IMG/VR virus record: IMGVR_UViG_3300017971_000278
Span: 1 to 64,000 of that record
Reading direction: 5' to 3' (one strand)
Length of the DNA: 64,000 nt
Source of the DNA: a virus
In this document: in pieces, positions 43,063 to 51,036 of the stretch
Position numbering within the stretch: position 1 is the first letter of the stretch
How the letters are laid out: each line of letters starts with the position of its first letter
The notes under the pieces: model-generated
What the model saw: the letters and a program-made list of their open reading frames with translations, nothing else
Databases searched by the model: none
What the model was told of the DNA's origin: nothing
Translations under genes and position numbers: made by a program

Positions 43063-43633
43063 ACATTCCTAATTGCCTATTTTGAACGCCATAGTGTACA
43101 CTCCACTTACGTTCTTCTACAGCACGAATACTCCAGAATTCAATTCTACCATTATCTGACCTAAAAGACGTCGCATCTACTATCTTAAAATAAATATCTC
43201 TAGCAACAGGAACAGCAGGAGTACCATCTGGATTAAGTTTTACTGTAATAATATAATCATCGTCTGTTATTATATTGTCATATTCTATATAAAAATTATC
43301 TCCAACAAACTCGTTATTGTTACCTTGTTTTTTTCTAAAAGATGTTTTATCTCTATAGTGCAAAACAGTAACTTCGTCCCAGTAATATCCCATACCAAGA
43401 CAATATCTACAGTAATAATCTTTATCTGGTTCGTCTGTTACATCGCTTCTACATGCACATCTTACTCTATTGCCATTAGAGTCTCTTCTCATTCTGCGGA
43501 TTAAACCATAACGTCCTTTTGCTTCTTCATCTATTGCACCATGTAACAGACGATAAATCTCAACACGCAAATCTAATTCTTTTCCACTTGTAGTAGTTGG
43601 ATAAAGATTAGTATATGGATTAGTTCCGCCCAT
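43049..43633 (-). CDS. Neck/connector protein with four-Cys motif
   Basis: 194 residues, ATG at 43633 after GGAGAAAT. Cys59-x-Cys61 and Cys75-x-x-Cys78 (Cys-Ala-Cys-Arg, Tyr-Cys-Arg-Tyr-Cys) could bind a zinc ion. A basic stretch (Arg-Arg-Met-Arg-Arg) precedes the motif. The C-terminal half is beta-rich (Asp-Tyr-Ile-Ile-Thr-Val-Lys-Leu). It sits among neck genes and probably joins the portal to the tail. The Cys arrangement is direct observation; metal binding is inferred. Confidence 0.7.
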   Translation of the reverse strand: MGGTNPYTNLYPTTTSGKELDLRVEIYRLLHGAIDEEAKGRYGLIRRMRRDSNGNRVRCACRSDVTDEPDKDYYCRYCLGMGYYWDEVTVLHYRDKTSFRKKQGNNNEFVGDNFYIEYDNIITDDDYIITVKLNPDGTPAVPVARDIYFKIVDATSFRSDNGRIEFWSIRAVEERKWSVHYGVQNRQLGMYDDN

Positions 43634-45435
43634 TATTTATTTCTCCAACTGGTATTTCTCCATGTTTTTAACTTCTTACGACTACTATATGTGTTTACTT
43701 TTGTATTTGCAGCCGGGCGATAATATCCCAACCCATTTGTTGGCTCCCATTGTCTACCAACAACAATAGCATCTTCTGAATATTTACCTTTTACAGCGTA
43801 AGTTGGTTTTAAAGATGCATCAGGTGTAATTTCTCCACCTGTTTGTACTGCTATTTTCCAATATTCCATACATGCCAGAAGATCATCTATTAGACCATCA
43901 ATTGCTTCTCGTCCGCCAGCTCTATAAACTTTTAAGTCACCAAGCTGTTTAGACATTCTGTCTGTAAACTGACCGTCAGATGATATACCTTTTACTAGAA
44001 TTAACTCAGCTTTACATGTCGTAAATTCGCGCCGAGCTAGATCATAATATGTAGCATCACTTATTGTATTTGTAAAAGAGATTCCATCTGTAAAAATAGA
44101 AGCCTCTAATATAGCAAACATAATAGTCTCATCGTTTACATCAGCAACCAAAGAACCAAGATCAAGCCTAATCCTTCTCATGCTTGTATAAATTGGAGTA
44201 TATTCTGTTGAAAAATATGTTACATAATCAGAACCTAATGTGTTGCCACTTGTATCTGCTATATCTTGATCTAAGGTGATTATGACTATATTGTTTACAT
44301 ATAGTTGCGCCGGATCTAAATCTATATATATTTGATGGTCACCAACAGCAGATACTGTAAAATCTAAATCTCCCGTGTATGTAATTTGATTTAAAGAATC
44401 AATACCAATAGCAGGTTCAGACCTAACAGCGATATTGTCAACAAGAGTAGTAGTGTCAAGAGCAACCGTATCACTAAAAGTAACAATTATTCTTTCACCC
44501 ACATAGGCACTCGTAGAAATAGCAACACCATATTCTCCACCGGCAGGATCAACTTCAGAAACAGAGAAAGAAGAGGTAGCTACACTTGTAGAAGAAGCAG
44601 CTGTGAGTGTATCAATTCCACTTGCACTAGAAGTAGATGGCGGTGTAACAATAGATCCACTGCCAGTAGAAAATGACCATCTATATGTACTTGCCATAGA
44701 AACAAATGGAATACATTTTATACTCCATTTATCGCCAGTTACAAATGTTCCATCTGGATCACAAGTAATATAAACACCATTTTCAAGTTCTCTTTTGCCA
44801 GTTACAGTAATACCAGTATAAGTAGTAAGTGGATCTGTTTGTCTCCACCAACTATAAGTTGCACTGCCTGTCTGACCACCGTTAGTTATCTCAATAATAT
44901 AAGTGACTTCAGAGTCACCGGTATATCCGCCGCCAGGATAAATAACACCAGTGCCAGATACAGATACCGGCAAGGCGTCAAATACAGTTCTAGAGCGAAC
45001 ACCAGAATCAAAAGCATTAGTGGTGTCTTCATCACCAGCAACTAAAGCTTGATATTCTTTGTTGGGAGCAAGTGGGGCTTCAGGAACAAGTGTAGCTACT
45101 GTACGCCATAATGTTCCATCGCCAGTATAATCAACTGCAGAATCAGATACAGTAGCACCAGAAGCGTCTACTCTGCTAAAGGTAATACTGCACTGTACAA
45201 ATCCAGGGAAGTATGGTGAGTCTAATATATCGTCTGCATTAAGACCAGGTTCTTCAAACGGATTCATTTCGCCGCCAAAGAAAACACCCTGATCAGGACC
45301 GGTTAATATAAATGTACCAGTATTGATAGAATCTTCATCCATCTCCTGGTCAAATGTTACGGTGAAGTTATCACCAATTGGTATACCTATTGAACCATTA
45401 GCTGGATATACATTTACTACAGTCGGTGCAGCCAC
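43633..45435 (-). CDS. Virion protein with Ig-like (Big_5/SbsA-type) domains and connector-like C-terminus
   Basis: 600 residues, GTG start at 45435 supported by GAGGAG. Residues 1-110 and ~285-405 each begin with a Pro-x-x-Gly pattern and a Val-Thr-Phe-Asp-Gln-Glu or Ile-Val-Thr-Phe-Ser-Asp strand, characteristic of the Big_5/SbsA Ig fold found in bacterial and phage surface proteins. The last ~190 residues are different: a helix with Asp-Glu-Thr-Ile-Met-Phe-Ala-Ile, then Arg-Arg-Glu-Phe-Thr-Thr-Cys, and a basic end. That part resembles a head-tail adaptor. A neck protein with Ig-like outer domains is the likely reading. Confidence 0.75.
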   Translation of the reverse strand: MAAPTVVNVYPANGSIGIPIGDNFTVTFDQEMDEDSINTGTFILTGPDQGVFFGGEMNPFEEPGLNADDILDSPYFPGFVQCSITFSRVDASGATVSDSAVDYTGDGTLWRTVATLVPEAPLAPNKEYQALVAGDEDTTNAFDSGVRSRTVFDALPVSVSGTGVIYPGGGYTGDSEVTYIIEITNGGQTGSATYSWWRQTDPLTTYTGITVTGKRELENGVYITCDPDGTFVTGDKWSIKCIPFVSMASTYRWSFSTGSGSIVTPPSTSSASGIDTLTAASSTSVATSSFSVSEVDPAGGEYGVAISTSAYVGERIIVTFSDTVALDTTTLVDNIAVRSEPAIGIDSLNQITYTGDLDFTVSAVGDHQIYIDLDPAQLYVNNIVIITLDQDIADTSGNTLGSDYVTYFSTEYTPIYTSMRRIRLDLGSLVADVNDETIMFAILEASIFTDGISFTNTISDATYYDLARREFTTCKAELILVKGISSDGQFTDRMSKQLGDLKVYRAGGREAIDGLIDDLLACMEYWKIAVQTGGEITPDASLKPTYAVKGKYSEDAIVVGRQWEPTNGLGYYRPAANTKVNTYSSRKKLKTWRNTSWRNK

Positions 45436-45442
45436 TTAGAAT

Positions 45443-45700
45443 CTACTCCTCTTCGATGTCAAATTCAAATTCATCAGCTAGTCTGTTTATTTCACATTGT
45501 TCAGCTGTTGGTTTTGGTACATCTAAACCATTATTGCCAAGAATCTCAGCTAAACCCTTAGCGGAACTTTGTGCTTTTTGTAGCTTTGCTAATGCTTTAA
45601 ATTCATTTATCAATTTATGTGATGCTTTAAATTCTTTTTCTTCTTCTTCAAATTCAAACTTAATTTCTACTTTTGTTTTTACTTCTACTTTTTCGCTCAT
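45443..45700 (-). CDS. Small acidic helical protein
   Basis: 85 residues, ATG at 45700 overlapping the upstream stop. The N-terminus is charged with a Glu-rich strand or helix (Val-Lys-Thr-Lys-Val-Glu-Ile-Lys-Phe, then four consecutive Glu). The middle is helical and the end is acidic (Glu-Phe-Glu-Phe-Asp-Ile-Glu-Glu-Glu). It is unrecognised. It lies between the 179-residue acidic protein and the connector genes, and is probably a minor neck or assembly factor. Confidence 0.65.
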   Translation of the reverse strand: MSEKVEVKTKVEIKFEFEEEEKEFKASHKLINEFKALAKLQKAQSSAKGLAEILGNNGLDVPKPTAEQCEINRLADEFEFDIEEE

Positions 45701-46240
45701 TTAAAACTCCGCAATTTTATTTTGTATAGTTTGTATAACACCAGATCTATTTAGTTTTTCTTCTTCTATCATTAAACATGCATGTAAAAAAACTAATTGT
45801 TCATTACTTGCCTTCATTTGTTTAATGGTTTTCTTTATGGTATTACCATTTTTACTTAAGAATATTTTAGCATTTTCTATATCAGATTCGCTAGGAGTAT
45901 TATCTTCTTCTAGCTCATCTTCTTCATCTTCATCATTGTCAATAGTAACAGAAAACACTTCTGGCATAAGACTAGATTCATCTTCTTTTACATCTTCTGT
46001 ATTTACAGAAAAGTTACCATTAAAATATCCAAGTTCATTTAGATTTTTAACTCTATTGTTTTCAGAATCAAATATTTTAATTTCTATTCTACTCGCAGAT
46101 TTGTTAATGGTTTCAATTTCTTCGAAAGACAAAGACTCAATATCTAAAAGACCACTAACAGTATCATTCATAGTTAAATTTATAATATTATTTAAAAACC
46201 AAAAAGGACTGTCTCCTAATTTGACTTTAAACAGTTTCAT
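45701..46240 (-). CDS. Small acidic protein after the capsid terminator
   Basis: 179 residues, ATG at 46240 with AAGGAG eight bases upstream. The N-terminal ~95 residues look folded (Leu-Phe-Lys-Val-Lys-Leu-Gly-Asp, then Ile-Glu-Ile-Lys-Ile-Phe). Residues ~100-120 are a very acidic linker (Asp-Asn-Asp-Glu-Asp-Glu-Glu-Asp-Glu). The C-terminus is helical (Ile-Lys-Gln-Met-Lys-Ala-Ser). It is the first gene after the capsid terminator, so its expression is probably reduced relative to the capsid gene. No family recognised. Confidence 0.7.
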   Translation of the reverse strand: MKLFKVKLGDSPFWFLNNIINLTMNDTVSGLLDIESLSFEEIETINKSASRIEIKIFDSENNRVKNLNELGYFNGNFSVNTEDVKEDESSLMPEVFSVTIDNDEDEEDELEEDNTPSESDIENAKIFLSKNGNTIKKTIKQMKASNEQLVFLHACLMIEEEKLNRSGVIQTIQNKIAEF

Positions 46241-46261
46241 TTTGTTTTCTCCTTGTTAAAG

Positions 46262-46298
46262 AAAAAAGGGAGAAGGAGACCGACTGCTCCTTCTCCCT
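46262..46298 (-). terminator. Strong rho-independent terminator after the major capsid gene
   Basis: On the minus strand a perfect 12-bp stem (AGGGAGAAGGAG at 46298-46287 with CTCCTTCTCCCT at 46278-46267) encloses an eight-base loop and is followed by TTTTTCTTT. It starts 33 bases after the capsid stop. It should end most transcripts there, favouring capsid expression over the neck genes that follow. Confidence 0.93.
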
Positions 46299-46330
46299 AT
46301 GAAACATTACGCCTTAAAAGACGCTACGAT

Positions 46331-47584
46331 TTACAGACCAGAGATTGCCGTAGTAGTATCAAGCTCGCTGATACTTCCGCTAGAAGAAATAGTTGCAGTA
46401 AGTGGCATAGCAATTTCATTAGCTTTAACAGGCACATTACGAAGAACACCAATGCCAAGACCGTCTTCATAAATAGCAAAACCATAACGCTCTTTGAGCT
46501 TCATCTTGCTACTATCAGTAGACATATCTTCCCATTTGTCCATCACTACGTCGTGGTCAACAACAAGCGCACCGAGGTTATTAGAATCAAAGATCATAAT
46601 ATCAGCAGTGTTATTGTTAACGTTAAACGGAGCAAAAGGAGTAACGAGAACGTTCAGCGGGTGCGGAAAGTAATCCGGAATAACTGCGGCAGAATTCAGA
46701 TTCTGATCAAGTTCAGAAACAGAAGTAGGAGTCTCAGTTGCAGCATTTCCACTAGGAGTAAACTGTCCATATCCACTTGGCAGACCTTGGCCATTCTGCG
46801 AAGAAGCAGACCATGGGTTACCAGACTTAGGCATATTATGCCTCTGGAACCATTGACCGTTGCCAGTGTTTTTAACGATAGTCTGAAGCAGAGGATCAGC
46901 CATCCACATAGACCAGGTTAAGGGGTGCATCATAAGAGTGTTAGGAATAAAACCCTGCATCATAATATGAGCATACGCCTTCAAAAGGTCTTCCATCCGA
47001 CAAGAACCGTTTCCGGCACCAGAGAGGGAGCGACCAGTGCATGTACCATACACAGAAGATGTTGGGGTAATATTATCAAAAAGGGTAACACCCATGGCAG
47101 TAATAAACTGCATACCTTTTTGTTCTTTTTTACGAGCAAGCGCCGTTCTTGCGGCCCGGATGTGCATATTGATAACGTCAAACTGAGAGTAGCGTTGCAT
47201 CTCTTCAGTAATTTTAAAAGCAAGACCAGTCTTTGCTACGTTAATCGTCACGGTTCCAGGTGCAATCTGCAGTTGCTGTTCTGGGTAGGTTTGGTTTTCA
47301 CCAAGGTCATAGGCGACCAATGAACCAATTGTCGGGAAAGTAATTCTAGCAGCAGCAGAGTACTGTACCCTATCCAAGAGAGCGGGGATGATCATCATAG
47401 GCTCTACAGGTTCGCGCATAATATCTTCAACAACTTTTGGCATCCAAGCAGCTGCATTAGGTGTAGCAATTGCATCATCATAAGTCAATTGTTTTTGAGA
47501 AGCCGAATTAAAGCCGTTATTCATCCAAGTGTCTCGGAATAGTTCATAACTGTCGCCGAAGGTTGTTTTGTTCTTAGTATTCAT
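46331..47584 (-). CDS. Major capsid protein (HK97-fold)
   Basis: 417 residues, ATG at 47584 after a strong GAAGGAGG. It shows the HK97-fold layout: an N-terminal arm, then a spine region with Thr-Phe-Pro-Thr-Ile-Gly, Tyr-Pro-Glu-Gln, and Val-Ala-Lys-Thr-Gly-Leu-Ala-Phe-Lys-Ile-Thr. A long helix follows (Arg-Ala-Ala-Arg-Thr-Ala-Leu-Ala-Arg-Lys), and near the C-terminus Tyr-Gly-Phe-Ala-Ile-Tyr-Glu-Asp. Such capsomers form the icosahedral shell after scaffold removal. A strong terminator directly follows, and the gene looks more GC-rich by eye than neighbours, both fitting high expression. Protease/scaffold two genes upstream supports the assignment. Confidence 0.93.
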   Translation of the reverse strand: MNTKNKTTFGDSYELFRDTWMNNGFNSASQKQLTYDDAIATPNAAAWMPKVVEDIMREPVEPMMIIPALLDRVQYSAAARITFPTIGSLVAYDLGENQTYPEQQLQIAPGTVTINVAKTGLAFKITEEMQRYSQFDVINMHIRAARTALARKKEQKGMQFITAMGVTLFDNITPTSSVYGTCTGRSLSGAGNGSCRMEDLLKAYAHIMMQGFIPNTLMMHPLTWSMWMADPLLQTIVKNTGNGQWFQRHNMPKSGNPWSASSQNGQGLPSGYGQFTPSGNAATETPTSVSELDQNLNSAAVIPDYFPHPLNVLVTPFAPFNVNNNTADIMIFDSNNLGALVVDHDVVMDKWEDMSTDSSKMKLKERYGFAIYEDGLGIGVLRNVPVKANEIAMPLTATISSSGSISELDTTTAISGL

Positions 47585-47606
47585 TATATTATCCTCCTTC
47601 GACTTT

Positions 47607-49028
47607 TTATCGTAAGATCAGGTTAACGATGATCATTCGCTCTGCAGCGTTAGCATACGTCAACTGATCGGTTCGTCCACCAGTAGCAGTACCAGGAGTC
47701 TGCAAGTTAGCAGCAGTCTGGCCCATATAACTAGTATGAACTCTATCTAAATAATCTTTGGACCAACGACCTTCTCCAAAGGTGAAAGTTCCAATGACCT
47801 GACCAACTACGCCAAAGACGTGGTTGTCAACAATTTGCTCAATCTGATTAGAGATAATGCTATTATCAGTTTGAGTGTCATACTCCGGATCGGCAGCCCA
47901 TGGATCTCCAGAAGCGTCGTATCCGTCTCCACCAGCCAAATTAAGTTCAGCCTTAATAAGGTTACTGTGATCATCAAACGTAACAAAGTCACCATAGTCG
48001 AGATTACCAGTAGCACAAGCATACGTACTAAGAGTGTTAGTAGCGCTACCTTCTGCCATGTAATGGTAATAGGTGATCGTTCCAAGTACCGTAAACGGAC
48101 TAGGAATAGCGTCTCCACCATCTTCATACACGAAAAGCATTCCAACTTCATAATCCATGAAGAAGTCACCAGCAGCACTAAGGCTACTAATAGAATCAAC
48201 TTCGCGGGTCAATCCGCCGAGAGACGAAGTGATCGGGCTATCTTCAGTAATGTGAGCTACTGGGTAATTCACAAACATATAACCTACAACACTGTCGCCA
48301 GCAGTAACACCAGAATAACGGGTTACTTCTGCAATCTGAGTAGAATTAAACCAACCAGCAACACGAGGAGTAGTAGTTCCGTCGAAGAAATCTTCAAGCG
48401 CACCATTAGCTCCAGCAGTATTATCATTGGCCATTGTTTCGGTAGTTGCCAGAGCCGGAAGCACTGGGAAAGTACCTACATAGTCACAAGTAACGGCGCA
48501 AAGAGCTTGCGGGCGAAAGTTGTGTTCAATGAGATTTGCCGGATTGTAATGATCTGTTCCAGCAGCTTTGTAATAATTGTAAGACGCGAAACCAATCGGC
48601 CTGGAAATAAAATCCATGGCGTGCTCAGTATGGCGAATCAAACCACGTTCACGAAGACCAGCTGTAAGTTCTGCCCTTGTATAAGATACACCAGCAGCAA
48701 CAACGGTTGTACCAGTAACAAGATCAATTACGCCTTCGCTGGCATCTGTAGTAGTATAAGTAAGAGCAGTAGCGCCAGAAGCGATATTCCAAGCTTTTCG
48801 CAGACCAGCAGGAACTAACTTACCTTCGCGGTCTTCTGCAACAACCTTACCCGAAGAAACCACGTAATAAGTTTCATATTCTTGCTCGTAACGAACAGTT
48901 GGCAGCCACGATGCAGGCGTGCTCTCAAAGTGCGGACGATGAGATTCAGACCACTCGAAATTAGGAGTGATTCGTCCCATACGATCCCAAAATTTGTGAT
49001 TACTAACATATCCTCTAGGAATTGTCAT
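47607..49028 (-). CDS. Abundant virion protein beside the capsid gene (probable decoration or second shell protein)
   Basis: 473 residues, ATG at 49028 preceded by GGGAGG. Like the capsid gene, it looks more GC-rich than its neighbours. The N-terminus has Pro-Thr-Val-Arg-Tyr-Glu-Gln-Glu and then Tyr-Val-Val-Ser-Ser-Gly-Lys-Val-Val-Ala-Glu-Asp, followed by Leu-Val-Pro-Ala-Gly-Leu. I believe this pattern occurs in other large-phage head proteins next to the capsid gene. The middle is beta-rich. It is placed between the protease/scaffold and the capsid protein, so a cement or decoration role is likely, though its precise job is not shown. Confidence 0.75.
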   Translation of the reverse strand: MTIPRGYVSNHKFWDRMGRITPNFEWSESHRPHFESTPASWLPTVRYEQEYETYYVVSSGKVVAEDREGKLVPAGLRKAWNIASGATALTYTTTDASEGVIDLVTGTTVVAAGVSYTRAELTAGLRERGLIRHTEHAMDFISRPIGFASYNYYKAAGTDHYNPANLIEHNFRPQALCAVTCDYVGTFPVLPALATTETMANDNTAGANGALEDFFDGTTTPRVAGWFNSTQIAEVTRYSGVTAGDSVVGYMFVNYPVAHITEDSPITSSLGGLTREVDSISSLSAAGDFFMDYEVGMLFVYEDGGDAIPSPFTVLGTITYYHYMAEGSATNTLSTYACATGNLDYGDFVTFDDHSNLIKAELNLAGGDGYDASGDPWAADPEYDTQTDNSIISNQIEQIVDNHVFGVVGQVIGTFTFGEGRWSKDYLDRVHTSYMGQTAANLQTPGTATGGRTDQLTYANAAERMIIVNLILR

Positions 49029-49048
49029 ATTTATTTACCTCCCTTAAT

Positions 49049-50143
49049 CTATTCAGCAGTTTTATCTTCTTTTTTTGCTGAAAGACTATCAAATGGTACG
49101 ATTTTTGGATCAATAACTTTTAGCCCTACCATTTTACCATAAAGTCTTTTTGCGTTTAGTATTTTATCGTCATTGATAAAATCACGAATATTTTCAATAG
49201 CCGAGATAGCAGATTGAGACAGACCATCAGCAAGTTGCTTATTATCGATATCATTATTATCGGTAGGGTCATCTACTGTTTCGCTCGGGTCTGGAGTGTT
49301 TGGCATGCCATCATTCATTTTAGACATAACATCTTCGATTTTAAAATCTGCCATAATAACAGGTTTCTGTTCTTCAATATTAGCATCTTTCAAAGAATCA
49401 TTAGCAATTTCAACACTTTCAAACTTACCATTAAGTACTCCAACTAACGCCAAATGATCTTTTTGGGCGGCAGTCAAAGATGCTCCAAGTTCTACATATT
49501 TGTCAACTTGTGCCATGTAATCAGCAATTTGAAATCTAAGTTCTTCACGCAATACATTTAGTTGATTATTAAGTTCTTCATTTTGTTTAATAGAGTCATC
49601 TAAAGCTTGTTTGTTCTTTTTAGCTTCGTCTTCATGTGCAGCGCATTTACCACAAGGTCTATCTAATTTCAAGTTTCTTGAAATCATTTCTGCTTCTGCC
49701 ATGTTAAACAACTCTTTAGTTTCGTCGTCATTCAATTTACCAACCAGTTCACATGTAGGTAATTCAAACTTATCTTCTTGTGGGTCTTCTACAACAGCTT
49801 TATCTTCTTTTTTACTGTCGCAACCAAGAGCTTTAGCCTTGCGATCAACACAAGCAAGAATTTCGTCTTTATTACCAGGTCCTTCGTAACGACCAATTAA
49901 ACGACGTGCCGCAGTAACATGTGCACAATCAGGAACCGGAAAAGAACGATCAGGACCACAAAAAGTTGATTTAGACAGTTTTTTACGCTGTTCTGTACTC
50001 AATTTTGCATCTGCCGCTTCCCACTCTTCCGAGGTAATAAGCTCTTCATCAAGCATTGCTTTAAGCTCAACTTGCATCTCATCACATATAAGATCTGAAT
50101 CAATTTCCTGATTGGCAGGTTTTTCTACTTTAGGATCTGCCAT
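49049..50143 (-). CDS. Probable nested scaffold protein (internal start in the protease gene)
   Basis: 364 residues in frame with the protease gene, from the ATG encoding Met292. It is preceded at ideal spacing by AAGGAGGA (50158-50151), itself encoded by in-frame Lys-Glu-Glu-Glu codons. The product would contain the Cys-rich central domain and the C-terminal coiled coil, without the protease. Phage lambda makes its scaffold Nu3 from an internal start within protease gene C in this way. The start signal is seen; production of the short form is inferred. Confidence 0.7.
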   Translation of the reverse strand: MADPKVEKPANQEIDSDLICDEMQVELKAMLDEELITSEEWEAADAKLSTEQRKKLSKSTFCGPDRSFPVPDCAHVTAARRLIGRYEGPGNKDEILACVDRKAKALGCDSKKEDKAVVEDPQEDKFELPTCELVGKLNDDETKELFNMAEAEMISRNLKLDRPCGKCAAHEDEAKKNKQALDDSIKQNEELNNQLNVLREELRFQIADYMAQVDKYVELGASLTAAQKDHLALVGVLNGKFESVEIANDSLKDANIEEQKPVIMADFKIEDVMSKMNDGMPNTPDPSETVDDPTDNNDIDNKQLADGLSQSAISAIENIRDFINDDKILNAKRLYGKMVGLKVIDPKIVPFDSLSAKKEDKTAE

Positions 50144-51016
50144 ATTTTCTTCCTCCTTAAAGTCTCTAAAAGAATAAGCAATATTACTTGGTCGTTCTTC
50201 AGAGGTTTTATTCCAATTGTCCATTGAAATTTTAAATTCTTTGTTTGAGTCTTGGTGTCCAATAGCAATCTGAGTGAGTGGATCGCCATCAAAAACAACA
50301 AGACTTACTTCGTCATAATTATGGACACCTGGAATGATGCCACAAATTACTCCATTGTCATCTTCTTCTCCGTCAGTATATTTGCCGCCAGGAGAGTGAT
50401 CACAAAATCCTTCTTTCGCAAGATTTTGACGACATTCAGAACAATAGGCTTCGCCAGGAGACCTAAAAGAAGTAGACACTGCGTCAAATCTTCCGTCTTG
50501 GATCTGTTCTATTGTTTCTTTGTCATATATAATACCTTTAAGTTTAATATAACCGAGTCCTCTCCAGTTATCCTCAAAAGGTATACCAGATTTTAATAGT
50601 TTTCTAGATGCTTTGATTTGGTCATTGATAGAATTAGAACTATCAAGCAAAGTAAGAACATCTTTGTTGTTAGCTAAACCCTCAGGAATGGTAGATATAT
50701 ATTCTGCACCTATGATAACACCAACAGGATCAGCACTTGAGTCGTGATGTTTTAATATTTTTGCTGGTTTATTGCGTTGTATAAAAGTTTTAGCGCCATC
50801 TTCCATTCGAGACGGAAGATAAAAACGCAAATTGTCATTAAACAAAGCAGAGTGTGTAGCTTCAAAAGTAACTTCTAATCCTTGCCGAACCCGACCTTGC
50901 GAAGAAAGATCATCGCTAGAAGTTTCAATTAAAGAGTCTTTCCATTCTGTGATTTCTTTATCTGTAGGCTTTACAACCTTAAAATAATCTCTAAAGAGAC
51001 TAAGATCTTTAGGCAT
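49049..51016 (-). CDS. Prohead protease-scaffold fusion
   Basis: 655 residues, ATG at 51016. The N-terminal ~290 residues look like a prohead (assemblin-type) protease: His90-His91 as a candidate catalytic His, Ser181/Ser183 (Ala-Val-Ser-Thr-Ser-Phe) as nucleophile candidates, and Tyr-Asp-Glu-Val-Ser-Leu-Val-Val near 235. Cys192, Cys195, Cys205 and His207 could form a zinc knuckle. Residues ~340-400 carry a Cys-rich DUF6582-like unit (Ser-Thr-Phe-Cys-Gly-Pro, then Asp-Cys-Ala-His-Val). Residues ~455-515 are coiled coil, with Cys-Gly-Lys-Cys before it. The C-terminus is acidic. The protease should mature the prohead, removing its own scaffold. Confidence 0.85.
   Translation of the reverse strand: MPKDLSLFRDYFKVVKPTDKEITEWKDSLIETSSDDLSSQGRVRQGLEVTFEATHSALFNDNLRFYLPSRMEDGAKTFIQRNKPAKILKHHDSSADPVGVIIGAEYISTIPEGLANNKDVLTLLDSSNSINDQIKASRKLLKSGIPFEDNWRGLGYIKLKGIIYDKETIEQIQDGRFDAVSTSFRSPGEAYCSECRQNLAKEGFCDHSPGGKYTDGEEDDNGVICGIIPGVHNYDEVSLVVFDGDPLTQIAIGHQDSNKEFKISMDNWNKTSEERPSNIAYSFRDFKEEENMADPKVEKPANQEIDSDLICDEMQVELKAMLDEELITSEEWEAADAKLSTEQRKKLSKSTFCGPDRSFPVPDCAHVTAARRLIGRYEGPGNKDEILACVDRKAKALGCDSKKEDKAVVEDPQEDKFELPTCELVGKLNDDETKELFNMAEAEMISRNLKLDRPCGKCAAHEDEAKKNKQALDDSIKQNEELNNQLNVLREELRFQIADYMAQVDKYVELGASLTAAQKDHLALVGVLNGKFESVEIANDSLKDANIEEQKPVIMADFKIEDVMSKMNDGMPNTPDPSETVDDPTDNNDIDNKQLADGLSQSAISAIENIRDFINDDKILNAKRLYGKMVGLKVIDPKIVPFDSLSAKKEDKTAE
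50151..50158 (-). promoter_or_regulatory. Internal ribosome binding site inside the protease gene
   Basis: AAGGAGGA lies eight bases before the ATG at 50143. It is formed by codons for Lys-Glu-Glu, so it is constrained by the protein too. It is one of the best Shine-Dalgarno matches in the window, although it lies inside a gene. Confidence 0.75.
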
Positions 51017-51036
51017 AATTGTACAATCCTCCTATT

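Noticed and set aside
46253-46921. Plus-strand ORF of 222 codons over the capsid gene
   Set aside because: It starts at the capsid terminator and runs antisense to the capsid gene; no recognisable protein.
47820-48818. Long plus-strand ORF of 332 codons
   Set aside because: It lies wholly antisense to the well-supported 473-residue virion gene, has no ribosome site, and its composition looks like a reverse-frame shadow.
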